Shown: positions 52,045 through 63,800, counted from the stretch's first letter. The stretch is DNA of 64,000 nt from Brachypodium distachyon (GCF_000005505.3 NC_016132.3:55256914-55320913); one strand, 5' to 3'. The notes: generated by a model from the sequence alone, not told the origin. A program made the numbers and translations.

Positions 52045-52449
52045 TCACGACGCACCGCCACTGCCACTGCCCTCCCCTCGCTCCGTTCCTTCTTCACCTT
52101 CAGGCGGCTGCACTGCTGCCGCGGCGTCACCTTCTTCCACGCCGGCGGCCGCGGCAGGCCCGGTGGAGGAGAACATGCCGGCGCCGACGCACGTCCCGCA
52201 CTTGCGCTCCACCCAGGCCTCCAAGTCGTGTCCGCCGCCGCCGCCTGCCTGGCCAAGCCCGCGGCGCCCGAAGCAGAGCCGCCCCACGGCCACGGCCGCC
52301 GCCGCCAGCACGGCGAGGACGGCTAGCATTGCGATCACCGGGCCGTACGATCCCTTCGCCGCCGTCGTTCCATCGGCCCCGCCGTACGCCGCCGGCACCA
52401 TTATCTGCGGCGGCGGGAATGCCGGCGGCGGGGGGATAAGAGCCGACAT
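52045..52449 (-). CDS. small single-pass membrane protein of unknown function (134 aa)
   Basis: Single exon, ATG at 52449. A Pro-rich N-terminus (SALIPPPPAFPPPQIMVP) is followed by one strong transmembrane helix (about residues 35-57, starting SYGPVIAMLAVLAVL) and a GRLCFGRR stop-transfer. Next comes a Gly-rich linker and a cytosolic DLEAWVERKCGTC motif with a CxxC pair (84 and 87). The tail is acidic and low-complexity. The GPVI-helix / GRLC-GRR / E-W-ERKC-xC pattern resembles a family of uncharacterised small plant membrane proteins, from memory of that pattern. The function is unknown. The opposite strand also has long open frames, explained by high GC. Confidence 0.65.
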   Translation of the reverse strand: MSALIPPPPAFPPPQIMVPAAYGGADGTTAAKGSYGPVIAMLAVLAVLAAAAVAVGRLCFGRRGLGQAGGGGGHDLEAWVERKCGTCVGAGMFSSTGPAAAAGVEEGDAAAAVQPPEGEEGTERGEGSGSGGAS

Positions 52450-53265
52450 TGCCGGCCAGAGCTAGCTATTTCCACGCCTCTACAGCGCTACAAGCCTACA
52501 GCTACAGGAGCAGAGATCGAGTGAGCGAGGCTGTGAAGGAGGGTTGCCGGGAGAAAGAAAGGAAAAGGAACTAACCTCACCTCACTGCCTGGCGGTAAAC
52601 ATTTAAGCGCTGTGCAGCCCAAGGCGAACTACTGGCTGGCGATAGCGAGCTCCGTAAAATGTCTCGAGTTTTTTTTTTTTTTTGGCTCCACCGCGAGGAG
52701 ACCTTAATTTCCCCTGCGACGCACGGCTGTTTCTCGCGGTTCGTACCGTTAGCAAGCGTTTTTAACGTGCTGGGAGTACGTTTTCGTTTCACCTGGCACC
52801 AAGCATGAATGCATGGGCTCACACTTCACCGGGGAAATCAGCAATTTTCTCATGGACGTCCCGTCCCGGCAACGAGCGCAGGGTGGAGTACAGTCTTAAC
52901 TAGCCGCGAGATACGCCCTCGGGATACGCGAGATCCTCGACATCGACGCCTGTCAGGGCAAGCTAGCTAAGCTAGGTGGGCATCCTCGCCTTGACCTACT
53001 GTGCAATCACAGGACCTGTCGACTGCCGGGCAGCGCCACTAGCTAGCCGATCGATGATGGCTAGTAGTAGTACTCCCCTTCTGAGTTCTGACGCGGGGCG
53101 CTTAATTACGTATCTCTGGGCCTGGCAACATTTCGGGGGCCAACCAGCTGCGTAGCGCTCATGCAGCGGGCGCAGAGCTAGCTAGCCATGCACGCTGACA
53201 AAGATCAAAGATGGGCAGTAGTACTGCGAGTAGCAGCAGCTGGGCACAAAGTTCTACCACCGTTG
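52450..53265. other. intergenic upstream of the small membrane protein gene
   Basis: Probable promoter of the gene at 52449 in the first few hundred bases, with a T13 run at 52672-52684. No other gene seen before the copia element. Confidence 0.5.
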
Positions 53266-54053
53266 TGTTAAATTTTGGGTTAGCCCCGAGGCTCAGCCCG
53301 AAATTAATTTCTGTAAAATCTCGAAAGCCCATTCATGAAGTGGGACGAGAAAGTGGGAATAGTCCCACCTTACCAGTTTAGGAGGAGTTCGACCAATATA
53401 TAAAATATGTTGGTTCTCACCTGTTGAGCAAATGAGAAAGAAAATCCCGACGCGCTCCTCCTCCTCTCGCCTCGATTTCGAGCTTATCTTTTTGGCAGTC
53501 GGAATCCGTTGCGGACGCGTAACAAATCCCGATAATTGCGGATTCAGTTTTGGGACCGAACCGAAGTCCGCCTGCGTACCTATATAATAAGACGACCGCG
53601 GTCTCCGGACAGAACACGCGACAACCCTAGCCGTCACGCCCATCTCGCTGTTCGCGTGGAGATCCCGCGGGTCAGGCTGCCGCTCTAGCTCAGCAGCAGC
53701 AGGCTGCACAACTCCAAGCCTAGGCAACTGCTGCTGCACCGGCAAACGCAGGCGCTGACAGCTGCCCAAGAGGTAGTCAAGGTGGCTGCTGCTCACAGCG
53801 TGAACATCGACGCTGCCGGACTCGTCACCGACCTCAACAAACAAACACAAGAAAAGAGTACAGCACCGTACGTAATCTGCTCTTTCTTGTTGATTTTGAT
53901 TAGTAGTTCTATTATTCATGCCCTGACATTAGATGAGTTTTATTAATGTGCGTTGCTATTTATTTGTCTAGTTTGCATGATATAATATGCTACATGTTTT
54001 ACACTTTTTTTTTCTGGACTAAATATTCATCGAAATTACTTAATTACTCAGCA
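53266..54053 (+). repeat. 5' LTR of the copia element (788 bp)
   Basis: Starts TGTTAAATTTTGGG and ends ACTCAGCA. Compared with the solo LTR it keeps the TATA box (TATATAATAA, 53581-53590) but lacks about 250 bp, including the start codon of the embedded frame; the deletion junction is near 53660. The frame resumes at GATCCCGCGGGTCAGGCTG, though the next codons contain a TAG (CTCTAGCTC, near 53685). Confidence 0.88.
53862..53873 (+). other. putative splice donor in the LTR
   Basis: AGCACC followed by GTACGT, with the cut after 53867. The site is conserved at the same position in the solo LTR (near 22730, minus) and the 3' LTR (near 59085). The best in-frame acceptor is the AG at 54075-54076. 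Support is the sequence consensus only. Confidence 0.45.
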
Positions 54054-54086
54054 ATCCAAAAACCTTATACGTGTAGGCAATTTTCG

Positions 54087-55052
54087 ATGTCTCAATTTGC
54101 TGTCGCATTGAAACCACCTGTGTTTATTGAACTGCACTTTAAGAGGTGGCAGTATAAATGTCATATGTGGCTCGTGGATATGGTCACATGATGGGCGGTA
54201 CAACACGGGAAGACTCAAACAATTGCTCCTCAGCAGTTGTATGTTGAGACTTGTGTTGTAGTCGTCGGTGTGAACTGTACTGTGCTGGGAGATAAGCTCG
54301 TTGATGCTTATCTGCACTATCAGGATGCCAAAGAGTTGTGAAATGCGCTCGATGCTAAGTTTGGCGCACCTGACGCTGGCAGTGAGCTGTACTTCATGGA
54401 GCAGTTCTTTGACTATAAGGTGGTTGCAAACCGATCTGTAGTGGAACAAGCTCATGAGTTACTGACTATGGCTAAGAAACTTGAGCAATTCAAGCGTCCA
54501 CTACCCGACAAATTTGTCGCCAGGAGCATCATCGCCAAGCTTCCTCCCTCGTGGAGGAACTTTACTACTTCACTAAAACACAAGAGACAAGAAATCTCTG
54601 TGGAAAACCTGATTTGGACTCTTGATGTTGAGGAGAAGGCGAGAGCAAAAGATGCTGGCCCCAAAAGCAACACACAAGAGGGTACGTCCACTGCCAACAT
54701 GGTTCAGAAGAACAACCACAACAATAGTAACAACAAGGGAAAGGGAAAGGCATTCAACAATGCAGGTCCAAAGAACACCACCACTTTCAAAAAGAAGAAG
54801 AAAGGAGGCAACAAGGACAAAGATCCTTGCTTTGTGTGCGGAGGACTCAGCCACTGGGCGAGTAACTGCAAGGAGCGCAAAGGAGGACAGTTTCGGCAAA
54901 AGTTTGCTAATTTGACCATTGGCAACAATGAAAATGCAGGCGGGAATGATAATTTATTTACTGTATTTTCTGTATGCCGGTTCACCGATTGGTGGGTCGA
55001 TACAGGTGCAACTATTCATGTGTGTGCTGATATTTCCTTGTTTTCTTCATAA
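54087..55052 (+). pseudogene. copia gag and protease
   Basis: Starts MSQFAVALKPP and ends just after the protease active site. Two in-frame TGA stops (54189-54191 and 54339-54341) break it. Intact blocks are LPPSWRNFTTSLKHKR, a basic Asn/Lys-rich linker, a CCHC knuckle (CFVCGGLSHWASNC, near 54828-54870) and the protease triad region WWVDTGATIHVC (near 54990). The frame is already open upstream of the ATG to the candidate acceptor at 54076. Confidence 0.9.
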
Positions 55053-56431
55053 CAGGCCATCAACTCCTCAGTGACGATGGGGAACGGCATCCATACTTCT
55101 GTTCATGGTGTTGGCACGGTGGATATGAAGTTTACTTCGGGAAAGATCGTGTAGCATGTGCCCTCCATTTAGAAGAATCTTGTTAGTGGATCCCTCCTTT
55201 GCAAGGATGGATTTAAGTTAGTGTTTGAGTCCAATAAAGTTACTGTGTCTAAGTATGCACAGTTTATTGGTAAAGGTTATGAGTGCGGAGGCTTGTTCGC
55301 TTATCCCTTTCGGATTTTTGTAATAAGGTCGTGAACAGCGTCAATTCTATTAATATTGAGTCTAATGTTTGGCATTCACGACTTTGTCACATTAATTTTA
55401 ATTGCATGATGCGATTAGCAAATTCGAGTTTAATCCCTAAAATCACTGTTGCTAAAGGTTCAAAGTGCCAAACTTGTGTGCAAGCGAAGCAGCCTCGCAA
55501 GCCTCACAAGGCTGCTGAGGAGAGGAATCTAGCACCGTTAGAGCTCATACATTCTGATCTTTGTGAGATGAACGGTGTATTAACCAAAGGTGGAAAACGT
55601 TACTTTATGACTTTCATTGATGATGCAACTAGATTATGTTATGTGTATTTATTAAAATCAAAGGATGAAGCATTGCATTATTTTAAGATCTATAAAACTG
55701 AAGTCGAGAATCAACTTGAGAAGAAAATTAAACGTTTGCGGTCTGACCGCGGTGGAGAATATTTCTCCAGTGAGTTTAATTCATTTTGTGAGGAACATGG
55801 CATAGTCCATGAGAGAACGCCTCCCTATTCGCCCCGGTCAAACGGGGTTGCTGAGAGGAAAAACCGCACGCTGACTGACTTGGTCAACGCCATGTTAGAC
55901 ACTGCTGATTTATCCAAGGCATGGTGGGGGGAGGCGCTATTGACTTCGTGTCATGTCCTAAATCGTGTTCCCACAAAAGATAAAGAAGTCACCCCATACG
56001 AGCTATGGGAAAAGAAGAGACTCACACTTTCTTACTTACGGATTTGGGGTTGTTTGGCGAAAGTCAATGTGCCAATTACCAAGAAACGTAAACTTAGACC
56101 AAAAACCTTTGATTGTGTCTTTCTTGGCTACGCACTTCGGAGTGTTGGCTATAGATTCTTGGTTGTAAATTCTGGAGTACCTGACATGAGCGTCGGTACA
56201 ATTATGGAGTCCAGGGATGCTTTTTTCTTTGAGGACATATTTCCCATGAGAGATATGCATAGCACATCTAGAGAGGATCATGATGTATCTGCTGAACCCG
56301 TCACTTCAGAGGAACATCAGGATCATGGTGTAGCTCCTGAACCCGCCATCCCAGTGGAAAATCTTGAACAAACACTTGATGAGATTCCTGAGGAGTATGA
56401 TAATGAAACCCCTATTAGGGGTAAGCGCTAA
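55053..56431 (+). pseudogene. copia integrase
   Basis: The zinc domain is at about 55370-55490 (WHSRLCHINF ... CQTCVQAK). The catalytic core has Asp in LIHSDLCEMNG, Asp in RSDRGGEYF and Glu in SNGVAERKNR. The later blocks WGEALLTSCHVLNRVP and FDCVFLGYA follow. It is open from about 55283 to a TAA at 56429; the 230 bp before are frameshifted relative to protease. Confidence 0.92.
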
Positions 56432-58026
56432 AGGATTGCTAAATCCTTTGGTGATGATTTCATTGTGTACCTTGTGGATGACACCCCTAAAACCATTAAT
56501 GAGGCATTTGCATCTCCGGATGCAGACAATTGGAAGGAAGCCATTCGTAGTGAGATGGATTCTATCATGGCTAATGGTACTTGGGAGGTCGTTGACCGTC
56601 CGTACGGGTGCAAACCTGTAGGATGCAAGTGGATATTCAAGAAAAAGCTTAGGCCTGATGGTACTATTGAGAAGTACAAGTTGCGGCTTGTGGCCAAGGG
56701 TTTTACCCAGAAAGAAGGTGAAGATTTCTTTGATACTTACTCACCTGTAGCTCGATTGACCACAATCAGAGTATTACTATCACTGGCTACCTCATATGGT
56801 CTGATCGTCCATCAAATGGACGTTAAGATAGCTTTCCTTAACGGAGAGTTGGACGAGAAAATTTACATGAACCAGCCAGATGGATTTGTAATAAAGGGTC
56901 ATGAAGGCAAAGTGTGTAAGTTATTAAAGTCTCTACATGGCCTGAAACAAGCTCCTAAGGAATGGCATGAGAAGTTTGACAAAACTTTAACATCTGCCGT
57001 TTTGTTGTAAACGAAGCTGACAAATGTGTATACTACCGCCATGGTGGGGGTGAGGGAGTTATATTTTGTTTGTATGTCGATGACATACTAATATTTGGAA
57101 CTAACCTCAAAGTGATTGAAGAGGTTAAGATTTTCTTGTCGAAGTGCTTGGACATGAAAGACCTTTGTGTAGCTGATGTTATTCTGAACATTAAACTCGT
57201 GAGAGGCGACAATGGTGAGATCACTTTGTTGCAATCTCACTATGTGGAGAAGATCTTGAGTCGTTTCGACTATGCTGATTGTAAATATTCTCCAACTTCT
57301 TATGATCCAAGCGTTCTGCTTCGAAAGAATCACAGAATTGGAAGAGACCAACTGAGATATTCTCAGATTATTGGTTCGCTCATGTATTTGGCTAGCGCAA
57401 CTAGACCCAACATCTCTTTTGCTGTGAGCAAACTGAGTCGGTTCAATAAGAATCCGGGAGATGATCATTAGAGTGCACTCGAGAGGGTCATGCGCTATCT
57501 AAAGGGCACAATGAGCTATGTTATACACTATACTGGGTACCTCAAGGTACTTGAGGGTTATAGTGATTCAAACTGGATATCTGATGTTGATAAGCTAAAG
57601 GCCACGAGTGGATATGTGTTCACAGTCGGAGGGGGCGCCGTTTCATGGAAGTCTTGCAAGCAAACGATCTTAACCAGATCAACAACGGAAGTAGAACTTT
57701 CAGCATTAGATACATCCACGGTTGAAGCCAACTGGCTTCGTGAGCTCTTGATGGACTTGCCGATTGTTGAAAAACTAATACCGGCGATTCTTATGAACTG
57801 TGACAATCAAACTGTGATAGTTAAAGTGAATAGTTCTAAAGATAACATGAAGTCATCAAGACACGTCAGGAGACATCTGAAATCTGTCAGAGCAATGAGA
57901 AATTCCGGAATAATAGCATTGGGATATATCCCAACGGCTAAAAATCTGGCAGATCCTTTTACAAAGGGTCTATCAAGAAATGTGATAGAATCTGCATCAA
58001 GAGAGATGGGGTTGCGACCCACGTGA
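56432..58026 (+). pseudogene. copia reverse transcriptase-RNase H
   Basis: RT blocks: WKEAIRSEMDSI, GCKWIFKKKLRPDG, RLVAKGFTQKEGEDF, YSPVARLTTIRVLL, QMDVKIAFLNGEL (the usual T of DVKTAFL is I here) and the catalytic YVDDILIFG near 57070. A frameshift near 57000 and a TAG at 57469-57471 interrupt it. RNase H is open from 57490 with GYSDSNWISD, TSGYVFTVGGGAVSWKS and ELSALDTSTVEANWL, and ends at 58026. Confidence 0.92.
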
Positions 58027-58538
58027 GTTGCCATGGCGGTAAACCAACCTATGTGATCAGAGATACTGTTAATTAGGACCTGAAAAACAAGTCATTGGAT
58101 AAATGAGGAGAGTGTACATTCTTTATCCCACTCTGTAGACGATGCATTACTCTCGTGTACTGTATGGTAGGTTGTTTAACTTAATGTGTTCTAATGCTTT
58201 GCATTAATTTGCAAGGGAGATACTATCCTACAGAGTAGTCTCTAAAGAACACACCTATATGAGCCTAACTGTTGGTCGCAGTCTATGAGATTTGGGTGGT
58301 TTCTAGTAAGCTCATGAAAAGGCTTGGAGAATGACTTATATGCTCCACACCGCGGGGTAGCATTCGGCAGTCCAGTACCAGACAACAATTTAGTGAAGCT
58401 CTAACACAGAAAACTAACAATTCAAGATTTGTCCATTGTTCAGTTGTGCGTGAGTAAAGCTATTTGTTTAGGTGGATATCAAAAACAGAGTCTTGAATCA
58501 ACGGCAATTTTATGTGCTTATGAGATATTGTGGGGGAT

Positions 58539-59271
58539 TGTTGGAATTTTGGGTTAGGCCAAAGGTCCAATTTGAAATTAATTTCTGGAAAATCTCAAAA
58601 GCCCATTCATGGAGTGGGATGAGAAAGTGGGAATAGTCCCACCTTGCTAGTTTAGGGGGAGTTGGACTAATATATAAGGTATGTTAGTTCTCACCTCTTG
58701 AGCAAGTGAGCAAGGGAAATTTCCACGCGCGCTCCTCCTACTCCTCTGCTCGCCTTGCCTCGCCTCGTCCTACCTGGGAGACGGTCGATAAGGTTTTTGG
58801 GAGCGTTCTCACGCGACTGCTCGCTTCTTCACGTCCCTATTTCGTCGGCATCTTCATCACCAATGACCGACGACCTCGGAGATCCCGCGGCTCAGGCTGC
58901 CGCTTTAGCTCAGCAGCAGCAGGCTGCCCAACTCCAAGCCCAGGCAACTGCTGCTGCACAGGCGCAAGCGCAGGCGCTGGCAGAAAGAGGTAGTCAAGGC
59001 GGCTGCTGCTGCCGGCGTGAACATCGACGCCGCCGGACTCGTCACCGACCTCAACAGACAAACACAAGAAAAGAGTACAGCACCGTACGTAATCTGCTCT
59101 TTCTTGTTGATTTTGATTAATAGTTCTATTATTCATGCCGTGAAATTAGATGAGTTTTATTGCTGTGCGTTGTTATTTAATTTGTCTAGTTTGCATGATA
59201 TAATATGCTACATGTTTTACACATTATTTTTCCGAATTAAATATTCATCGAAATTAACTAATTTATCAGCA
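58539..59271 (+). repeat. 3' LTR of the copia element (733 bp)
   Basis: Starts TGTTGGAATTTTGGG after the polypurine tract and ends TTATCAGCA. It retains the ATG of the embedded frame (58864) and the A/Q-rich repeats, but lacks the block with the TATA box that is present in the solo LTR and the 5' LTR. An indel near 58980 shifts the embedded frame. Confidence 0.9.
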
Positions 59272-60845
59272 CATCGTCGATCGAGCAGTGATGTTTCTGT
59301 TTTAAGTATGCTATACTACTAAGCTGAGGAGTGACAAAGTGAATGGTCCTGGTACATGGGGTTGATGACATCTCAATGTGGCTCGCTGAGTCGCCGGACG
59401 AGAGGGGCACCGACCACCGTCCTGTGTGGGGCTTTGCCCGTGGAGGTGTGTCGTGGGCGCGGCGAGCAGATGCTGGGCGCCCGTGCGACTGTGTCCGTGT
59501 CTTTCCAGCGCTCGCCCCGTCCTTGTTGCTGGGAGTTGGTTTCTGCTTGCGCGATTCGCGTCCTCCTGTTCGCCCATTTGCTCGTCCTTGTTTACGGCGG
59601 GGCTGGAGCGGTGGAGCCTGCCCGGCCGGCCGGCTGGTGTGCGGCGAACCATTGATTTGTCCCATCAAACGGATGCAGCTAATTCACGGCAGTTTTACCG
59701 AATGCGACGCTCATTCGGCACAAGCATGCACAGGTTCTTGGGCCAGAATAGTACTATTAGAGCATGTTCAATGCCTTAGGAGGTGCTTGCATAAAAAAAC
59801 CAAGTTTTGTCGGTGCTTGTGTTTTACAGGACAGATGCTTAATTAGGCAACTTTAATATAAAAATAAGCACTGGTGTTTGAAAATAAACCGATTTAATTT
59901 TGTAGCACTACCTTAAGCACCCTGCATTCAAGGTGCTCTTAGGCAGTGCTCCTGATTGTTCCCCCAAAAAAGAAAAGAATAGTGCTATTACGGCGCTGAA
60001 TCTGTTGAGACGTTTTGTTTCGTAGTGTCTATGAACAACAATATGTCTTAACAGAATACAAGAGTCCAAGCAAGGAAAAACCTTGGCCGTGTTTTTCGGA
60101 GGAATCTTCGATCTCTCATGTGGTTTTCCTTGTATGGCATTGAGAGGTAGAGTTGAGAGGTAGAGAAGAACACGGATCAATGTCTCACTTTTAATTATTA
60201 TTTTTGTCAGGAAACGGTGACATCCTGACGGTACAAACATCATCGTCCGGAAGAATGATGTTTTGGGCTCGTACTCATCTTGGTTGGTGTGTGCATCATG
60301 GCCTACTTCATGAAGTCAATAGTTATTGCATCACGTATTTTATGTTTTTTGGTAATCTACATCTTTGATTTACTAACGGAGCAACTGTATCGTTGTTTGT
60401 CTTGCGAGGTTTGTGTCTTTGGACATGGTGCGTTCAATGGTCTTAAATTCCCACGTTCTGAGGTGGGATGGCTCATGTAGCTATTTGAAACCTACAGTAT
60501 TGGGTTAGTCTAATTTGTGCAAAGAAAAACTGTTTTCATTTAATCTTTTACATGGTGGCTCTCGTCACAGACTCCATTCATATAACATAATCTTGAATCT
60601 AAGCACAAAAGGTCCTTATTTGATAGCCATCAATCTGCTATGTGAAGGTATCATCAAAATGTACAGAGATGATATAAGAGCGTGATAAACCAAAAGAGAA
60701 AAGCAACAAAGGATGCAACCACGTGTGGTTTTAGACGCTAACATAAGTTGACCGAAGTGAGCAAGAAAATTCTCAATTGTCACCTAAATAAGATTATGCA
60801 CGAGGCTGACTGCAAAAACTATATTACTACCTCACTGAACATTCT
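59272..60845. other. intergenic between the copia element and the CCCH gene
   Basis: No gene seen. It contains a Tourist-like MITE (59760-59938) and probably the 3' UTR of the CCCH gene at its right end. Confidence 0.5.
59760..59938. mobile_element. Tourist-like MITE (179 bp)
   Basis: Starts GAGCATGTTCAATGCC and ends GCATTCAAGGTGCTC as imperfect inverted repeats. It is flanked by TTA on both sides (59757-59759, 59939-59941), the PIF/Harbinger-type duplication. Confidence 0.82.
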
Positions 60846-63800
60846 TCAACTGCCATGGGAAAACTTGCAGTTTTCTTGGTAGGGACACCACAAATTTTGT
60901 TGATAGTAGCGGCATAGCTTCAGTCGTGGAACCTGTTGGGCATACTGGTAATTCTGATAATCATGGGGGAAATGGTTTTGGTTCATGCTCCAGCTATCCT
61001 GTTGGTTCTGATGATGGATCTGTTGGGGCTGATATTGGTCCTGAGCCATCTGCCTGCGACCATACTGATTCCAATGATGCCTCTGTTCAGTATGGTGTTG
61101 CTCTTGAGTCATTTGCCTGCGACGATGATAATCCTCACCTTGGTTTCTCGAGGAGAAATCCTGATTTTTTGGCCTGAGGGGCTGAAGTCGTTGGTGATCG
61201 GATTGCTTGTGTTGCTGTTGTTTCGCTCCTTGAGGCTGAAATGCTGGTTCATGATACTCTGTGTTTTGGTAAGTGTTATTCTGATGAGCAATGGACTCTA
61301 CCCTATAAGTTCTCTTTGTAACCTCCTGCCGAAGAACTCCTCTCTGGTATTGATGTACTGGGGACTGCGGCAGGTTTTTGATCTGGTCTATAGGGGTAGG
61401 CTTTGAAGATTTCTGCTGCTGCCATGCATTTCCTGACACCCCATGTTGAACGCAAGGGGCTTTAACAGAGTCTGTGTTATGGTAAGTGCCATTCCGATGA
61501 TCAACAGAATCTACTCTGCAAGTTTTCTTTGCAGCTTCCTCTAAAATCACTTCATTGCGGTGTTGATAGTTGGGGGGCTGTGCCTGGTTCATGATCTGCC
61601 GCACAGGAGTTGGCTTTGGAGATTTCTGCAGCTGCCTTGCGTTCCCTGGTCCTCCAAGATGAATCCCAGGAGCTTGACCAAGTATGCTGAATGATTTTGT
61701 TGTACCCTGCTGCAGGTTGTGTTGCTGACCATTGCCGTGTTCCTGTGGGGGCTTGAACATTTGCTGTGCAGGATCAGGCCTATGATTGTTTTGTTGCTGC
61801 GGGTGCTTGAAAATTTGCTGTGCAGGAGCAGGCCTTGACAATATCTGCTGTTGCCTTGTTTTCTCTGGTTCGCCCTGTTGGACGGAAGGAACCTGATGCT
61901 CGATGGACTCTGGCCTGGAAGTTCTCATTGCACCCTCCTGTGGAAGCACTTCATTGTAGTGTTGCCAACAGGGGAATTGTTGATTCACCAAATGATTGGC
62001 AGGATTTTGCTTTGAAGATATATGGTGCTGCATTGTGTTCCCAGGTTCGCCATGCTGCAGGGAAGGAATTCTCCCTTCATCGGATCTAACAGATTAAAGA
62101 CATACATTAGGAACAATAAAGCAAAATTTCATATTTATGTGCTGAAGAATTCCCATCCTCCAATAGTAGGGATTCATTTTTTTTACCTGAAGGTAAATAT
62201 ACTAGCAACATCACACTATTCATGTAATAGAAAAGAATGGTAGGATTCAGAAATACCTTTGACAAACAGTATTGGTGGACACAGGCTTTTGAGATGATTT
62301 TTGATTTATGTCCTCTTTCCCTTTGCTCCTGTTCTCTTTAATCCTATTCACCAAAACCACATTTTGAGAAGTGTTATGTTGGACCAGACATATAAGACCT
62401 GCCTGCTACTGCCACAGCCAAGTCCAGGGTTGTAACAATGCAGGAGACTGAACTTGCTTAGGGTCCAAGAATGTCTTTAAATTAGGAAAGAACCTGGTTT
62501 GAGTGCATGTGCAATATTTTCAGTTTTTTTTTACATTCCAATTCCAGTATTCAAATGCTTAGCTACCTTCTAACTAGATTCAGCTCAAAACTGTGTTATT
62601 TGTTTACTTGCTTCTTTCAACTATGAAGCTTGGTATAAATTCCAAACTCAGGATAAGATGATCTGAAAGCAGCACACTCATTCCCCTGGTTTAAAAATAA
62701 ATTATTTACCACTTCAGCCGTTAGTTGGGTGATATGCTACCACAGGTATTTTGAACACTCCTACTAGCCAAGATGCAAAAAATGAAGCCAAAGTTACACT
62801 CTGATTATCAATATCATATTCATGTCACAGTATTAGAGGCCTACCTATTAAATCTCCTCATCTTTTCTATCTCTTTGTCATGAATCCTGACATCCCTTGA
62901 CTTACGTGCAATGAACCCTCTTGCATGTTTTTCTTGTAGGACTCTGCTCCTTTTCTGTTCATCAGGCCATGGCTATAAAGGGAGAAAATATACCAGTGTC
63001 AGTTCAATTGTAAGGTTCTCTTTACATGAAAAAGAACCTTGCTATAGAACAAACCTGTCTCATGGTCTTATCCTTGTAAAGATTTCTGCCCTTTATGAGG
63101 AGAGGATGTAGGGGAGGCCATGGTTTGTACCCTTCACTCCAAAGAATCTCAATCTATGTTGCAGATTTATCGGATGGTTAAAAATAGTATATGGAGATGA
63201 TTTGCTTAAATATTGTACCTCAAGGCAAGAACTCACAGTGAATGTATGTTGTTGCTTCGCAGTGCCATAGCTTTCTTTGATTATTCGACCTGCATTCGTC
63301 CTCTTACCACATAGAGTCCTCTGACCACATAGACGACCCCTGTCTCCACGACCACGAGGAGCTCCCTTTTTCCTACAACAATACGCAACAAGCAGAAAAA
63401 ACTATGAAAAAAGTATCATCATACCGATCACTACAGTAAATAAAAAACTTCTAGGTGTGTAATACCTTTTGTAAATATTTTGCTCAAAAATCACGACGTC
63501 ACCTTTGCATGCATCACCTACAATAAATAATTGCTACATAAGGGTGACAAGAGTAGTACTTAAACGGCATAGCCAGGGAAAAAACTTTTTGTTGAAACTA
63601 TACGCATAATTGGTCTTTGTTTCAAATTAGTACTTCAGAAGGGATCATGTAACTGCAATTATCTATCTATTATATAATTAAAACATAAGGACAGGAGGCC
63701 ACCACATTCGTCCATACAGGCTAAATAATCTCCACCGTTAATCATTGTGGGGTCAGATCATAACGGCTTAGCTATAAGGATAGAAAAAAATAACAAGATA

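Larger units (their letters stand above)
53266..59271 (+). mobile_element. Ty1/copia LTR retrotransposon with coding-bearing LTRs (6.0 kb)
   Basis: Two LTRs (53266-54053 and 58539-59271) enclose gag-PR, integrase and RT-RNase H in copia order. The polypurine tract GTGGGGGAT sits directly before the 3' LTR (58530-58538). Flanking bases CGTTG and CATCG do not match well, so the target duplication is eroded or the borders are off by a few bases. In-frame stops in gag, at the IN-RT border and before RNase H, plus a frameshift in RT, make it inactive. It is the same family as the solo LTR at 22537-23606. Confidence 0.92.

Noticed and set aside
59343..59846. 167-codon ORF after the copia 3' LTR
   Set aside because: Cys/Arg-rich with competing frames of similar length on both strands, and it runs into a MITE; no domain.
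60926..61406. Plus-strand ORFs of 83 and 156 codons
   Set aside because: Complement of the Gln-rich CCCH exon; hydrophobic runs come from reading CAG/CAA repeats backwards.
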